Source: Bacteroidales bacterium M5 (GTDB taxonomy: Bacteria > Bacteroidota > Bacteroidia > Bacteroidales > Muribaculaceae). Taken from it: DNA of 56,683 nt. The position numbers and the translations under genes were made by a program. The DNA lies in NCBI GenBank assembly GCA_001689535.1, contig LUJP01000096.1, positions 1 through 56,683 of the forward strand, written 5' to 3'. Positions within the stretch are counted from its first letter, which is position 1. Every line of letters begins with the position of its first letter. The notes under the pieces were generated by a model. It worked only from the letters and a program-made list of their open reading frames with translations. It was not told where the DNA came from and ran no database searches. This document shows positions 7,880-16,484 of this stretch, in pieces.

Positions 7880-8776
7880 ATGGCGATTCAAATTAAGGAA
7901 GGCTTCAAGGGTCAAAAGCTGGCATCTCTCCCGCCTAATATAGTTACGGAGTTTGCCGAAGACCCCCTTATCTCGGGACTTTATGTAAGGAAAATAGGTT
8001 TTTTCCCAAGAGTGAAATACCACACCGTGGTAAAGCCGATGGGAGTAAATTACTGCATGCTGATATTCTGCACGGAAGGCTGCGGGTGGTATGAAATAGG
8101 CAACAAACGATATGAAGTGAGCCCAAATTCCTATTTCACGCTGCCTCCTGACGAGCCTTATTCGTTCGGTGCCGATCCGGAAACTCCATGGAGCATCTAC
8201 TGGGTTCACTTCGAGGGTACGCTTGCCCGGCGGTTTCTTCTCGATACTCCCGGCCCGGTCCGTATCCAGGTGCAGCAAAACTCCCGTATTGACCGTCGAG
8301 GCGATATGTTTGATGAAGTCTACCGCAATTTTTCACGCGGATATATCAAGGACTACATGATAAGTTCATGCATGCACCTGTATCCTCTTCTTGCGTCATT
8401 CCGCTGGCCCGACCAATTCTGTTACGAGCGTTACGAAAAGCAGGACTCTATCCCCACGCTTTCACAGCGCGCCATCCAGTTCATGCAGGAATGCACCCGC
8501 CAGAATCTCACCCTTGAAATAATCGCGCGGCATTTCAATTATTCGCCGTCGCATTTCTCATCTCTTTTCCGCCAACAGACAGGAATGTCGCCCATCGACT
8601 GCTTCCTGAGGATAAAAATGCAGAAAGCCTGCATGTATCTCGAGCTTTCAAAGCTTAAAATCAACGAAATCTCGTCGATACTCAGTTTCAGCGATTCCGC
8701 ATACTTCACACGCATATTCACTAAAATAATCGGGGTCTCCCCCACAGTTTACAGACGTCGCGAAAGCATTTCTTGA
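7880..8776 (+). CDS. AraC-family transcriptional regulator
   Basis: 298 residues from the ATG at 7880; the open frame extends further left but crosses the promoter and runs antisense to the glycosidase. The N-terminal half is a cupin-like sugar-sensing domain (YHTVVKPMGVNYCMLIFCTEG, then GNKRYEVSPNSYFTLPP and a WSIYWVHFEG strand). The C-terminal hundred residues hold two helix-turn-helix units: LTLEIIARHFNYSPSHFSSLF and INEISSILSFSDSAYFTRIF, followed by GVSPTVYRRR. This is the layout of carbon-source regulators such as AraC and RhaS. It sits divergent from the mannose operon and upstream of two mannosidases, so it is the obvious candidate to activate both in response to a mannose-type sugar (inference). 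Confidence 0.9.
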   Translation: MAIQIKEGFKGQKLASLPPNIVTEFAEDPLISGLYVRKIGFFPRVKYHTVVKPMGVNYCMLIFCTEGCGWYEIGNKRYEVSPNSYFTLPPDEPYSFGADPETPWSIYWVHFEGTLARRFLLDTPGPVRIQVQQNSRIDRRGDMFDEVYRNFSRGYIKDYMISSCMHLYPLLASFRWPDQFCYERYEKQDSIPTLSQRAIQFMQECTRQNLTLEIIARHFNYSPSHFSSLFRQQTGMSPIDCFLRIKMQKACMYLELSKLKINEISSILSFSDSAYFTRIFTKIIGVSPTVYRRRESIS

Positions 8777-8808
8777 TTGCGGCCTCACACCATTCAACTC
8801 CAAAAAAC

Positions 8809-9975
8809 ATGAATACCTCACCCGATGCCTGCCAGGCTCCCGCAACCAAAAGCCATATAGGCTGGATTGATTCATTAAGAGTGCTTGCCTGCTTTATGGT
8901 TGTGTTCAGTCACTGCTGCGACGGCTTTGTGGCTCAGTTCGACGCCGACCGCGCATCGTTCCTCACCGGCAGCATGCTCGGAAGCCTCATGCGCTCCTGC
9001 GTTCCCCTGTTTGTGATGATTACGGGCGTCCTTCTCCTGCCTCTGCCACAATCCTCCACCCTCGCCGATTTCTACCGCCGCAGAGTGGGCCGCATCATTC
9101 CGCCGCTGGTATTCTGGTCACTCGCCCTCCCGCCCCTCGCCTATCTCTACTTCACCGGATTCGGAAGCCATTCTGTCAATCCCTCGGTTGACCTCTCGGC
9201 TTACACCCCTGAAGGTTTGACCAACCGCCTCTGGACCTGGGTGCTCAACTTCAATTTCGACACCACCCCGCTATGGTACCTCTATATGCTGCTGGGACTT
9301 TATCTGATAATGCCCGTAATAGGCCCCTGGCTCGCATCGGCTTCCCGTAGCGACATGCTCACCGTGATTAAAGTCTGGGGCATCACCCTGATTGTCCCGT
9401 ATATCAAACTTTTTGCGCCCGCCACCGGTTACCTCGGTAATTATGGCAATATGGACATACTCGGAGGGTGCGACTGGAACGCATTCTCCACCTTCTATTA
9501 TGTATCGGGATTCATCGGATATCTGGTTCTCGCCGTATATCTCAAGCGCTTTCCGCTCCAATGGTCGTCGACGAAATTTTTCGGCATCATGGCTCCCCTC
9601 TTCATTCTCGGTTATGCCATTACCGCGGGTGGCTACGTATGGCTGCAGGAGCGTTATCCCGGCGACTATGCTTACCTGGAGATAATCTGGTATTTCTGCG
9701 GCATCAATGTATTCATGATGACCATGCCTATGTTTGTGGCTTTTCAACGCCTCGCTCCTCGTGGAGGAAAATTCCTCTCCAGCCTGGCCTCGCTCACATT
9801 CGGCATCTACCTCTGTCACTTCTTTTTCGTCATGGTGGCCTACGACCTCTTTGACATTCCCGGGCTGCCCTACGCGGTGCGTATCGTAGCCATGGCCGTA
9901 TGCGTATTCTCGGCAGCGGCCCTTCTCACCTGGGTATTGCGCCGTTTCCGCCTCACCTCTCCGCTGGTGAGCTGA
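8809..9975 (+). CDS. Membrane acyltransferase, acyltransferase-3 family
   Basis: 388 residues from the ATG at 8809; a TTG at 8773 overlapping the AraC stop is possible but less likely. It is an integral membrane protein with about ten helices, opening with IGWIDSLRVLACFMVVFSHCCD, where the Arg and His are typical of OafA/WecH-like acyltransferases. These enzymes move acetyl or other acyl groups onto sugars of the cell envelope or secreted glycans. The gene follows the AraC gene by 32 bp. Its presence beside mannosidases may be chance, or it may modify a host or self glycan. The substrate cannot be deduced from the sequence. Confidence 0.85.
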   Translation: MNTSPDACQAPATKSHIGWIDSLRVLACFMVVFSHCCDGFVAQFDADRASFLTGSMLGSLMRSCVPLFVMITGVLLLPLPQSSTLADFYRRRVGRIIPPLVFWSLALPPLAYLYFTGFGSHSVNPSVDLSAYTPEGLTNRLWTWVLNFNFDTTPLWYLYMLLGLYLIMPVIGPWLASASRSDMLTVIKVWGITLIVPYIKLFAPATGYLGNYGNMDILGGCDWNAFSTFYYVSGFIGYLVLAVYLKRFPLQWSSTKFFGIMAPLFILGYAITAGGYVWLQERYPGDYAYLEIIWYFCGINVFMMTMPMFVAFQRLAPRGGKFLSSLASLTFGIYLCHFFFVMVAYDLFDIPGLPYAVRIVAMAVCVFSAAALLTWVLRRFRLTSPLVS

Positions 9976-10022
9976 ACGCGCACAAGGAAGCATAAGGAAG
10001 CGGCTGTTTATCAATTTTTATG

Positions 10023-10053
10023 TTGGCAGTTAGCCGCTCTGTGCGTATCTTTG
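10023..10053 (+). promoter_or_regulatory. Promoter of the GH92 gene pair
   Basis: TTG at 10023-10025 and TATCTTTG at 10046-10053 are separated by 20 nt, an exact match to the Bacteroidetes pattern. Transcription would start near 10060, giving a leader of about 40 nt before the ATG at 10102. Confidence 0.7.
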
Positions 10054-10101
10054 TAAATCATATCACTAATACCGAATAATACAGTAATAATACACTTTCT
10101 A

Positions 10102-12378
10102 ATGCCAAATCTCCGGAATCTGATTTTATCCGGCATCCTTCTCGGAACCGCCGGCCTCAGCGCCTCCGCTGAATCCGTTGACTACACCAAGTGGGTCAAC
10201 CCTTTCATAGGCACCACTAACTTCGGCACCACCAATCCCGGCGCCGTTGTGCCTAACGGACTCATGTCCGTAACTCCTTTCAACGTAATGGGATCGGACA
10301 CCAACGTCTATGACAAGGACGCCCGCTGGTGGTCGACTCCCTATGAGTTCCACAACAAATTTTTCACCGGTTTCGCCCATGTGAATCTTTCGGGTGTGGG
10401 ATGCCCCGACCTCGGCTCGCTCCTCACCATAGCCACCACAGGCGACCTCGAGCCTGACTATAAGAAATACGGCTCCGCCTACGAGAAAGAGACCGCCGTT
10501 CCCGGCTACTACTCAAACCGTCTTACTAAATATGATGTCACCACGGAAGTTACCGCCACCGACCGCACCTCGGCCGAACGCTACACCTTCCCCGGCGGCA
10601 AGAGCAACATCCTTATAAATCTCGGCCAGGGCCTTACAAACGAATCGGGCGCCACAGTGCGTCGTGTATCCGACACTGAGATTGAAGGCTCCAAACTCCT
10701 GGGAACCTTCTGCTATAATCCCCAGAAAGTGTTCAGCATCTATTTCGTGATGCGCGTAAGCAAGAAGCCCGATGCCTCTGGCTACTGGAAGATGCAGCCC
10801 AAGATGGACGGCGTGGAAGCCCAATGGACACCCGATAACGGCACCTACAAGATATACCGCGAATATGGCCGCGACCTCTCCGGCGACGACATCGGCTACT
10901 GGTTCACCTACAACGACCTCAAGCCCGGCGAACAGGTTGAGGTGCGCATGGGTGTATCGTTCGTATCCATCAAAAACGCCCGCGAAAACCTCGAAAAAGA
11001 GCAGCTCGGCCTTACCTTCGATGACATGCGCAAGAACGCCCACGACCGATGGAATGCCGACCTCGGCCGCATCCGCGTGACCGGCGGCACCGACGACCAG
11101 AAAAAGGTGTTCTACACCGGTCTCTACCATGCTCTGCTGCAGCCGGCCGTGCTCTCCGACGTCAACGGTGAATATCCCCTGATGGAAAGCTTCGGCGAGG
11201 GAAAAGTGCCTGCAGGCCACAACCGCTACACCATTTTCTCCCTCTGGGACACCTACCGCAATCTTCACCAGCTTATGACACTCGTGTATCCCGAGCGCCA
11301 GACGGATATGCTCCAGTCTATGGTCAACATGTATAAGGAAGGCGGATGGCTTCCGAAATGGGAGCTATTCGGACGTGAGACCTACACCATGGAAGGCGAC
11401 CCCGCCATTCCGGTGATTGTCGACTCCTGGCGCAAAGGCCTCCGCGACTTCGACATTGATGCCGCCTACGAAGCAATGAAGAAATCGGCCACAACCGAGG
11501 GCTCCAAAAACCCCATGCGTCCCGATATCGACCCCTATATTGAAAAAGGCTATGTGCCTCTGAACTTCTTCCATGCCGACGATTCTGGCGACAACTCCGT
11601 GAGCCACGCTCTGGAATATTACGTGGCCGATGCCGCTCTCGCATGGCTTGCCGAGCAGCGCGGCGATGTGGAATTCGCCAAGGAACTCCGCAAACGTGCC
11701 GCCGGCTATAAGAACTATTACTCCAAGGAGAGCGGAACACTTCGCCCCATCAACCCCGACGGCACATTCCTCACTCCCTTCAATCCCCGTCAGGGCGAGA
11801 ACTTCGAACCGGTGCCCGGCTTCCACGAGGGTTCGGCCTGGAACTACTCGTTCTTCGTGCCCCACGATGTGGAAGGTCTCATAAAGATCAACGGCGGCAA
11901 CAAAAAGTTCACCGAAAAACTCCAGAAGGTATTTGATGACAATCTCTACGATCCCGCCAACGAACCTAACATCGCATATCCTTACCTCTTCTCACGCGTG
12001 AAAGGCGAGGAATGGCGCACACAGAAAGAGGTGAACCGTCTGCTTTCAAAATATTTCACCAATAATCCCGACGGTATTCCCGGAAACGACGACACCGGCA
12101 CAATGTCAACCTGGGCTGTGATGTCGATGATGGGCTTCTATCCCGACTGTCCCGGCGAACCCTTCTACACTCTCACATCTCCGGTGTTTGACCGCGTGGA
12201 AATCGACACCCCCGAAAAGACCCTTGTAATCGAGGCCGACCGCACCGCTCCCGGCGACATCTTCATCCAGCAGATGCAGCTCGGCGGCAAACCCCTCAAA
12301 AACTACCGCATAAGCCACGACGACCTCATGAAGGCAGGCAATCTGAAATTCAAATTATCAAATCAACCTAATAAATGA
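10102..12378 (+). CDS. GH92 alpha-mannosidase, exported
   Basis: 758 residues with a cleavable signal peptide (cut after LSASA). This is a complete calcium-dependent, inverting exo-alpha-mannosidase of family GH92. The N-terminal beta-sandwich begins with YTKWVNPFIGTTNFGTTNPG; the (alpha/alpha)6 barrel contains SLWDTYRNLH, GFHEGSAWNY with the likely acid Glu576, and the PGNDDTG motif with Asp663/664, which includes the base region. The segment NEPNIAYPYLF replaces the HGNEPSHH seen in the second enzyme, hinting at another linkage preference. In the EG-x-AW-x-Y motif the residue before Tyr is Asn where the second enzyme has Gln. The start is fixed by a promoter 50 nt upstream. It is translationally coupled to the following GH92 gene. 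Confidence 0.96.
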   Translation: MPNLRNLILSGILLGTAGLSASAESVDYTKWVNPFIGTTNFGTTNPGAVVPNGLMSVTPFNVMGSDTNVYDKDARWWSTPYEFHNKFFTGFAHVNLSGVGCPDLGSLLTIATTGDLEPDYKKYGSAYEKETAVPGYYSNRLTKYDVTTEVTATDRTSAERYTFPGGKSNILINLGQGLTNESGATVRRVSDTEIEGSKLLGTFCYNPQKVFSIYFVMRVSKKPDASGYWKMQPKMDGVEAQWTPDNGTYKIYREYGRDLSGDDIGYWFTYNDLKPGEQVEVRMGVSFVSIKNARENLEKEQLGLTFDDMRKNAHDRWNADLGRIRVTGGTDDQKKVFYTGLYHALLQPAVLSDVNGEYPLMESFGEGKVPAGHNRYTIFSLWDTYRNLHQLMTLVYPERQTDMLQSMVNMYKEGGWLPKWELFGRETYTMEGDPAIPVIVDSWRKGLRDFDIDAAYEAMKKSATTEGSKNPMRPDIDPYIEKGYVPLNFFHADDSGDNSVSHALEYYVADAALAWLAEQRGDVEFAKELRKRAAGYKNYYSKESGTLRPINPDGTFLTPFNPRQGENFEPVPGFHEGSAWNYSFFVPHDVEGLIKINGGNKKFTEKLQKVFDDNLYDPANEPNIAYPYLFSRVKGEEWRTQKEVNRLLSKYFTNNPDGIPGNDDTGTMSTWAVMSMMGFYPDCPGEPFYTLTSPVFDRVEIDTPEKTLVIEADRTAPGDIFIQQMQLGGKPLKNYRISHDDLMKAGNLKFKLSNQPNK

Positions 12379-14564
12379 TGAAATCATCACTTCTTTTACT
12401 GCCTGCGTCGCTGCTTATGCTTGCCGCAGGATGTAAAACAGATAAGTCCACAACATCTGAGGCTGTCCCCGATTATGCCTCTCTGGTCAACGTAAGGACC
12501 GGAAGCGGAGGCCACGGCCACGTCTTTGTAGGTGCGGCCGTACCCTTCGGAATGGTTCAGGTGGGTCCCACCAGCATCCCTCAGCAGTGGGACTGGTGCA
12601 GCGGCTACCATTCGTCTGACTCCACCGTGATAGGATTCTCCCACACCCATCTTGAGGGCACAGGAATAGGCGACCTTTTCGACGTGACGATAATACCGGT
12701 GACCGGAAATGTCACCTACAGCCGAGGCGTGGAAGACAAACCCGGTTCGGGTTTGTGGAGCTATGCCGACCGCTCCAAGGAGATAGCCCAGCCCGGATAT
12801 TACCGCGTTCCCCTCACCCGCTACGGCATCGATGCCGAAATGACCGCAACCAACCGCGTGGGTCTGCACCGCTACACATTCCCGGCATCCGACAGCGCCG
12901 CCATTGTGTTCGACCTTCAGAACGGCGGCTGCTGGGACCGTCCTACCGAGACCTCCATGCAGGCCGAAGGCAACAACCGCATAGTAGGCTCCCGCTATTC
13001 CTCCGGATGGGCCAAGAACCAGAAGGTTTACTTTGTGGCCGAATTCTCGAAGCCATTCGATGCGTTTGAGACCACTGGCCCCGATAATCTCTTTGGCCGC
13101 GCCTCGTTCAAGACCGATTCGGCCGAACAGGTGCTCGTGAAGGTAGCTCTTTCACCGGTTTCCATCGAAGGAGCCAAAGCCAACCTTGATGCCGAGCTTC
13201 CGGGCTGGGACTTCGAGGCTACAAAAGCGCAGGCCCGTCAGAACTGGAACACCGAACTCGCCCGCATAAAAGCCCAGGCTTCCGACTCCACGGACCTCAG
13301 AAAGTTCTATACTTCACTCTACCGCACCATGATTGTCCCCGCCACGTTCAGCGACGTTGACGGAAAATACCGTGGTGCCGACGACGCCGTGCACCAGACT
13401 GCCAACGGCCGCAACGTCTACACCATCTATTCTCTGTGGGACACTTACCGCGCTGAAATGCCCCTTCTCTCCTTCTTCCAGCCCGAGCGCAACGCCGAGA
13501 TGATCAACAACATGATTGACATAGCCGACGAGCAGGGACGTCTGCCGGTATGGCATCTGTGGGGCAACGAGACAGACTGCATGGTGGGCAACCCCGGCAT
13601 AATCCCCGTGGCCGACGCCATTGTGAAGAAAGTGCCCGGTGTCGACGCCGACCGCGCCTTCCAGGCTATGCTCAAGACAGCCGCCGACACAGCCCGCGGT
13701 GGCGCGCTCCGCGATAAATACGGTTTCATTCCCTCCGACAAGATGAATGAATCCATCGCCTTCGATATGGAATATGCCATTGCCGACGGTGCGATTGCCA
13801 ACGCCGCCAAAGTTCTCGGTGATTCAGTCAACTATGCTAAATTCACCGACCGCTCGCATTCCTACCGCAACTACTTCGACCCAACAACCGGTTTTGTCCG
13901 CGGCAAGATGACCGACGGCTCCATACGTACTCCTTTTGACCCCAACGCCACCACCCACCGCATGGACGACTACTGCGAGGGCAACGCATGGCAATACACC
14001 TGGCTCGTGCCTCAGGATCTCGACGGACTGGTAGAGCTCTTCGGCGGAAAAGAAAAGACACTGGAAAAACTCGACCTGCTTTTCAATACGTCAAGCGAGC
14101 TGACCGGCGACAACGCTTCGCCCGACATCACCGGCCTCATCGGTCAATATGTCCATGGTAACGAACCCTCCCACCATATCATCTACTTCTATACCATGCT
14201 CGGAGATAACCGCAAGGCAGCCGACCGTATCCGCCAGGTGATGAAACAATTCTATACTCTGGAAGATGACGGTTACGCAGGAAATGCCGATGCCGGACAG
14301 ATGTCGTCATGGTACGTGCTCTCAGCTCTCGGATTCTATCAGGTTGAGCCTGCGAGCGGCCGCTACTGGTTCGGATCGCCCGTGCTGGATGAAGCCGTAA
14401 TCGAAGTTCCCGGAGGACAGTTCACTGTCATAGCCCACAACAACTCCGATACCAACCGCTATATCAAAAGCGTGAAACTCAACGGCGAGCCTTACGACAA
14501 GATGTACATAGACTATGCCGACATTATGAACGGCGGCACTCTCGAATTCGAGATGGGCAACTGA
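12375..14564 (+). CDS. GH92 alpha-mannosidase, lipoprotein
   Basis: 729 residues with a lipoprotein signal ending in AAGC20, so it is anchored in the envelope. A second full-length GH92 exo-alpha-mannosidase: N-terminal VNVRTGSGGHGHVFVGAAVPF, then GFSHTHLEGTGIGD, SLWDTYRAEMPL, the acid motif YCEGNAWQYTW with Glu535, HGNEPSHHI and GNADAGQMSSWYV with Asp639. The HGNEPSHH segment is, as I recall, typical of GH92 enzymes acting on alpha-1,2 linkages. The start overlaps the stop of the first enzyme (ATGATG; either ATG could serve). Having an exported and a lipid-anchored GH92 side by side suggests sequential trimming of high-mannose glycans or mannan fragments. Confidence 0.96.
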   Translation: MMKSSLLLLPASLLMLAAGCKTDKSTTSEAVPDYASLVNVRTGSGGHGHVFVGAAVPFGMVQVGPTSIPQQWDWCSGYHSSDSTVIGFSHTHLEGTGIGDLFDVTIIPVTGNVTYSRGVEDKPGSGLWSYADRSKEIAQPGYYRVPLTRYGIDAEMTATNRVGLHRYTFPASDSAAIVFDLQNGGCWDRPTETSMQAEGNNRIVGSRYSSGWAKNQKVYFVAEFSKPFDAFETTGPDNLFGRASFKTDSAEQVLVKVALSPVSIEGAKANLDAELPGWDFEATKAQARQNWNTELARIKAQASDSTDLRKFYTSLYRTMIVPATFSDVDGKYRGADDAVHQTANGRNVYTIYSLWDTYRAEMPLLSFFQPERNAEMINNMIDIADEQGRLPVWHLWGNETDCMVGNPGIIPVADAIVKKVPGVDADRAFQAMLKTAADTARGGALRDKYGFIPSDKMNESIAFDMEYAIADGAIANAAKVLGDSVNYAKFTDRSHSYRNYFDPTTGFVRGKMTDGSIRTPFDPNATTHRMDDYCEGNAWQYTWLVPQDLDGLVELFGGKEKTLEKLDLLFNTSSELTGDNASPDITGLIGQYVHGNEPSHHIIYFYTMLGDNRKAADRIRQVMKQFYTLEDDGYAGNADAGQMSSWYVLSALGFYQVEPASGRYWFGSPVLDEAVIEVPGGQFTVIAHNNSDTNRYIKSVKLNGEPYDKMYIDYADIMNGGTLEFEMGN

Positions 14565-14589
14565 TCATAACGGATAACCCCGATAACAA

Positions 14590-14634
14590 GGCGGTGTGTC
14601 TGGAAATCATTCCGACACACCGCCTGATTTTTTT
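14590..14634 (+). terminator. Strong terminator after the GH92 pair
   Basis: An 11-bp perfect stem, GGCGGTGTGTC at 14590-14600 and GACACACCGCC at 14614-14624, is followed by a run of T (14628-14634). It ends the mannosidase transcript and separates it from the convergent TonB-domain gene. Confidence 0.9.
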
Positions 14635-14665
14635 CTGATTGCCGAGAGAAGCTATCTCTTGGAAA

Positions 14666-15127
14666 CTACAATCTGAACGGAATAGGGAGAAGGCAATAAA
14701 CCGCCACCTTATTCCCGCCTATATTTCCGGGCTCCCAGCGGGGCATATTCTGGATTACCCTCATGGCCTCGCGGTCAAGACTTTCGTCGACACCGCGCAC
14801 CACTTCCACATTCGTGATCTTTCCGTCAGGCTCCACTATAAAGCTGCAGAGCACACGTCCTTCAATAGCGTTTTCGTAAGCCGAACGCGGATAGCGTCGC
14901 TCATTGTTGATGAACTGTATCATGGCTCCTTCTCCACCGGGGAAACGCGGTTGTTCATCCACCGATTCCGGAAGATATGCGGAGGTCTCCTGTATACTCA
15001 CAGTCATGCGCGACTGGCTCCTATAGTAAATGACGCGATTCTGGGCAGTGGCCGAAATCATGTAGCCCGATCCGGCAAAAAGCGCCGGCATCAGCAATCT
15101 GCATAATACAGCATGTCTGGTGGTCAT
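14666..15127 (-). CDS. Exported protein with a TonB C-terminal-like domain
   Basis: 153 residues with an N-terminal signal or anchor segment (about residues 10-28). From about residue 70 to the end it matches the C-terminal domain of TonB: RYPRSAYENAIEGRVLCSFIVEPDGKI in two parts, then a VVRGVDESLDREAMRVI helix and W-x-PG. In Bacteroidetes such domains occur in energy transducers that touch TonB-dependent receptors, and also in small stand-alone proteins. It lacks the long proline-rich spacer of a true TonB, so it probably cannot span the periplasm. It has a well-formed promoter of its own. Function beyond the domain is unknown. Confidence 0.82.
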   Translation of the reverse strand: MTTRHAVLCRLLMPALFAGSGYMISATAQNRVIYYRSQSRMTVSIQETSAYLPESVDEQPRFPGGEGAMIQFINNERRYPRSAYENAIEGRVLCSFIVEPDGKITNVEVVRGVDESLDREAMRVIQNMPRWEPGNIGGNKVAVYCLLPIPFRL

Positions 15128-15188
15128 TTTTCGACTGGTTTATTAAATATTCATTGAGGACATCCTGTCCTTTACTTTTATTTAGAGA

Positions 15189-15219
15189 CAAATTTAGTTC
15201 CTTGCGGAATAAATTTCAA
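15189..15219 (-). promoter_or_regulatory. Promoter of the TonB-domain gene
   Basis: On the minus strand, TTG (15219-15217) and TAAATTTG (15196-15189) are separated by exactly 20 nt. The start site would be near 15182, leaving a leader of about 55 nt before the ATG at 15127. Confidence 0.65.
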
Positions 15220-15396
15220 ACTACGCAATATATTTTTGCTCTTGATTACTTTTGTTTAGTGTTTGTTGACAATTTTTTGCCATAAGGATTACTCCATTAT
15301 GTTAAAAAGATAGGTTAATCGCATAATATATGGCTCAAGGTCGCCGTTTAAGTTAAAAGAGAAGGGCCGGTCATGGCCTCCCGACACCATTCTGCA

Positions 15397-16419
15397 ATGA
15401 AATTCCAGGCAATTCTACTCGCGGCATTCTCGGCAGCAATCGCGTCAACGCCCGCTGAAGCACGCGATAACATAGAGGACTCCTACGGTTTCCTCAACAT
15501 AACGTCGTCGGCCCGTGCCTACGGACTCGGCGGCATAAACATATCCGATATCTGCTCCGACATAAATTATGTGGATCAGAATCCGGCGTTGCTCGGCCCG
15601 GAATTCGGCACACAGGTCGGCTTCAACTACATGAGATATATCGCCTCATCGAATTTCGCAGGCGTGAAATTCGGCAAAGGCGCGGGAGAGTATTCGGCGT
15701 GGGGTGTCGGATTGCAATACTGGGGGTACGGCTCTATCGAGAGCACCGACGAAAACGGCAACACACTTGGCGATTTCTCACCTAAAGACATAGCCGTTTC
15801 CGGCACTTATTCCCGCGACATCACCGATTACTGGCGCGGAGGCGCTACCCTGAGGATGATCTACAGTTCCTATGACTCATATACCGCAGTAGCGCTGGCC
15901 ACCGATCTTGGCGTGAACTATTATGACCCCGAACGCGACCTGTCGTTCTCTGTGGTCGTGGCCAACCTCGGAGGCCAGGTGAAACGTTTAGATGAGACAT
16001 ACCACCGCCTTCCATTCGACATCCGTGCCGGCTGGACGCAGTCGTTCGGCACATTCCCCGTGCGCTTTTCTGTCACGGCTTGGAATCTCACCAAATGGCA
16101 TCTTCCCTACTACGATGAAGGCGACGGCTCGGAAAGCGATCCCGGGAAAATGGTGGATTCTTTCGGCTCCAACCTTTTGAGACACCTTGTGTTCGCGGCC
16201 GATTTTATCCCCTCGGAGAGGTTCTACCTCGGCATAGGCTACAACTATAAGACACGCACCGACATGAGCTCCTATTCACGCTCCCTGCTGTCAGGAGTCT
16301 CTCTCGCCGCAGGCCTCCGCCTGAAGGCCTTCTCGCTCGGACTTGCGTTTGCACAGCCACACAAAAGCGCGTCAACATTCATGGTCAATATTTCCACCAG
16401 GCTTTCGGAACTGTTGTGA
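15397..16419 (+). CDS. porQ: PorQ-like outer-membrane barrel protein of the type IX secretion system
   Basis: 340 residues from the ATG at 15397, which gives a clean signal peptide ending in AEA; an in-frame ATG eight codons earlier is possible. After the signal, YGFLNITSSARAYGLGG and NINYVDQ-like residues leading to NPALL are the hallmark of the PorV/PorQ group of FadL-like barrels, and the rest alternates as beta strands to the C-terminus. PorQ takes part in type IX secretion, which exports proteins with a C-terminal sorting domain; no obvious cargo is encoded here. The gene is followed directly by cmk and ispH, an order I recall from other Bacteroidales. Two -7-like boxes lie upstream (15231 and 15247) but neither has a proper -33 element. 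Confidence 0.8.
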   Translation: MKFQAILLAAFSAAIASTPAEARDNIEDSYGFLNITSSARAYGLGGINISDICSDINYVDQNPALLGPEFGTQVGFNYMRYIASSNFAGVKFGKGAGEYSAWGVGLQYWGYGSIESTDENGNTLGDFSPKDIAVSGTYSRDITDYWRGGATLRMIYSSYDSYTAVALATDLGVNYYDPERDLSFSVVVANLGGQVKRLDETYHRLPFDIRAGWTQSFGTFPVRFSVTAWNLTKWHLPYYDEGDGSESDPGKMVDSFGSNLLRHLVFAADFIPSERFYLGIGYNYKTRTDMSSYSRSLLSGVSLAAGLRLKAFSLGLAFAQPHKSASTFMVNISTRLSELL

Positions 16420-16452
16420 CCCTCCCGGTGAGGGTTTTCCAACATTTATGCT

Positions 16453-16460
16453 TATTTTTG
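16453..16460 (+). promoter_or_regulatory. Possible internal -7 box before cmk
   Basis: TATTTTTG fits TAnnTTTG and would start transcription near 16467, just before the cmk ATG at 16485. No TTG is found at the right distance, so this is a weak call; cmk can also be read from the porQ transcript. Confidence 0.35.
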
Positions 16461-16484
16461 CAAAACAAAATGAGCATCAGAAAT

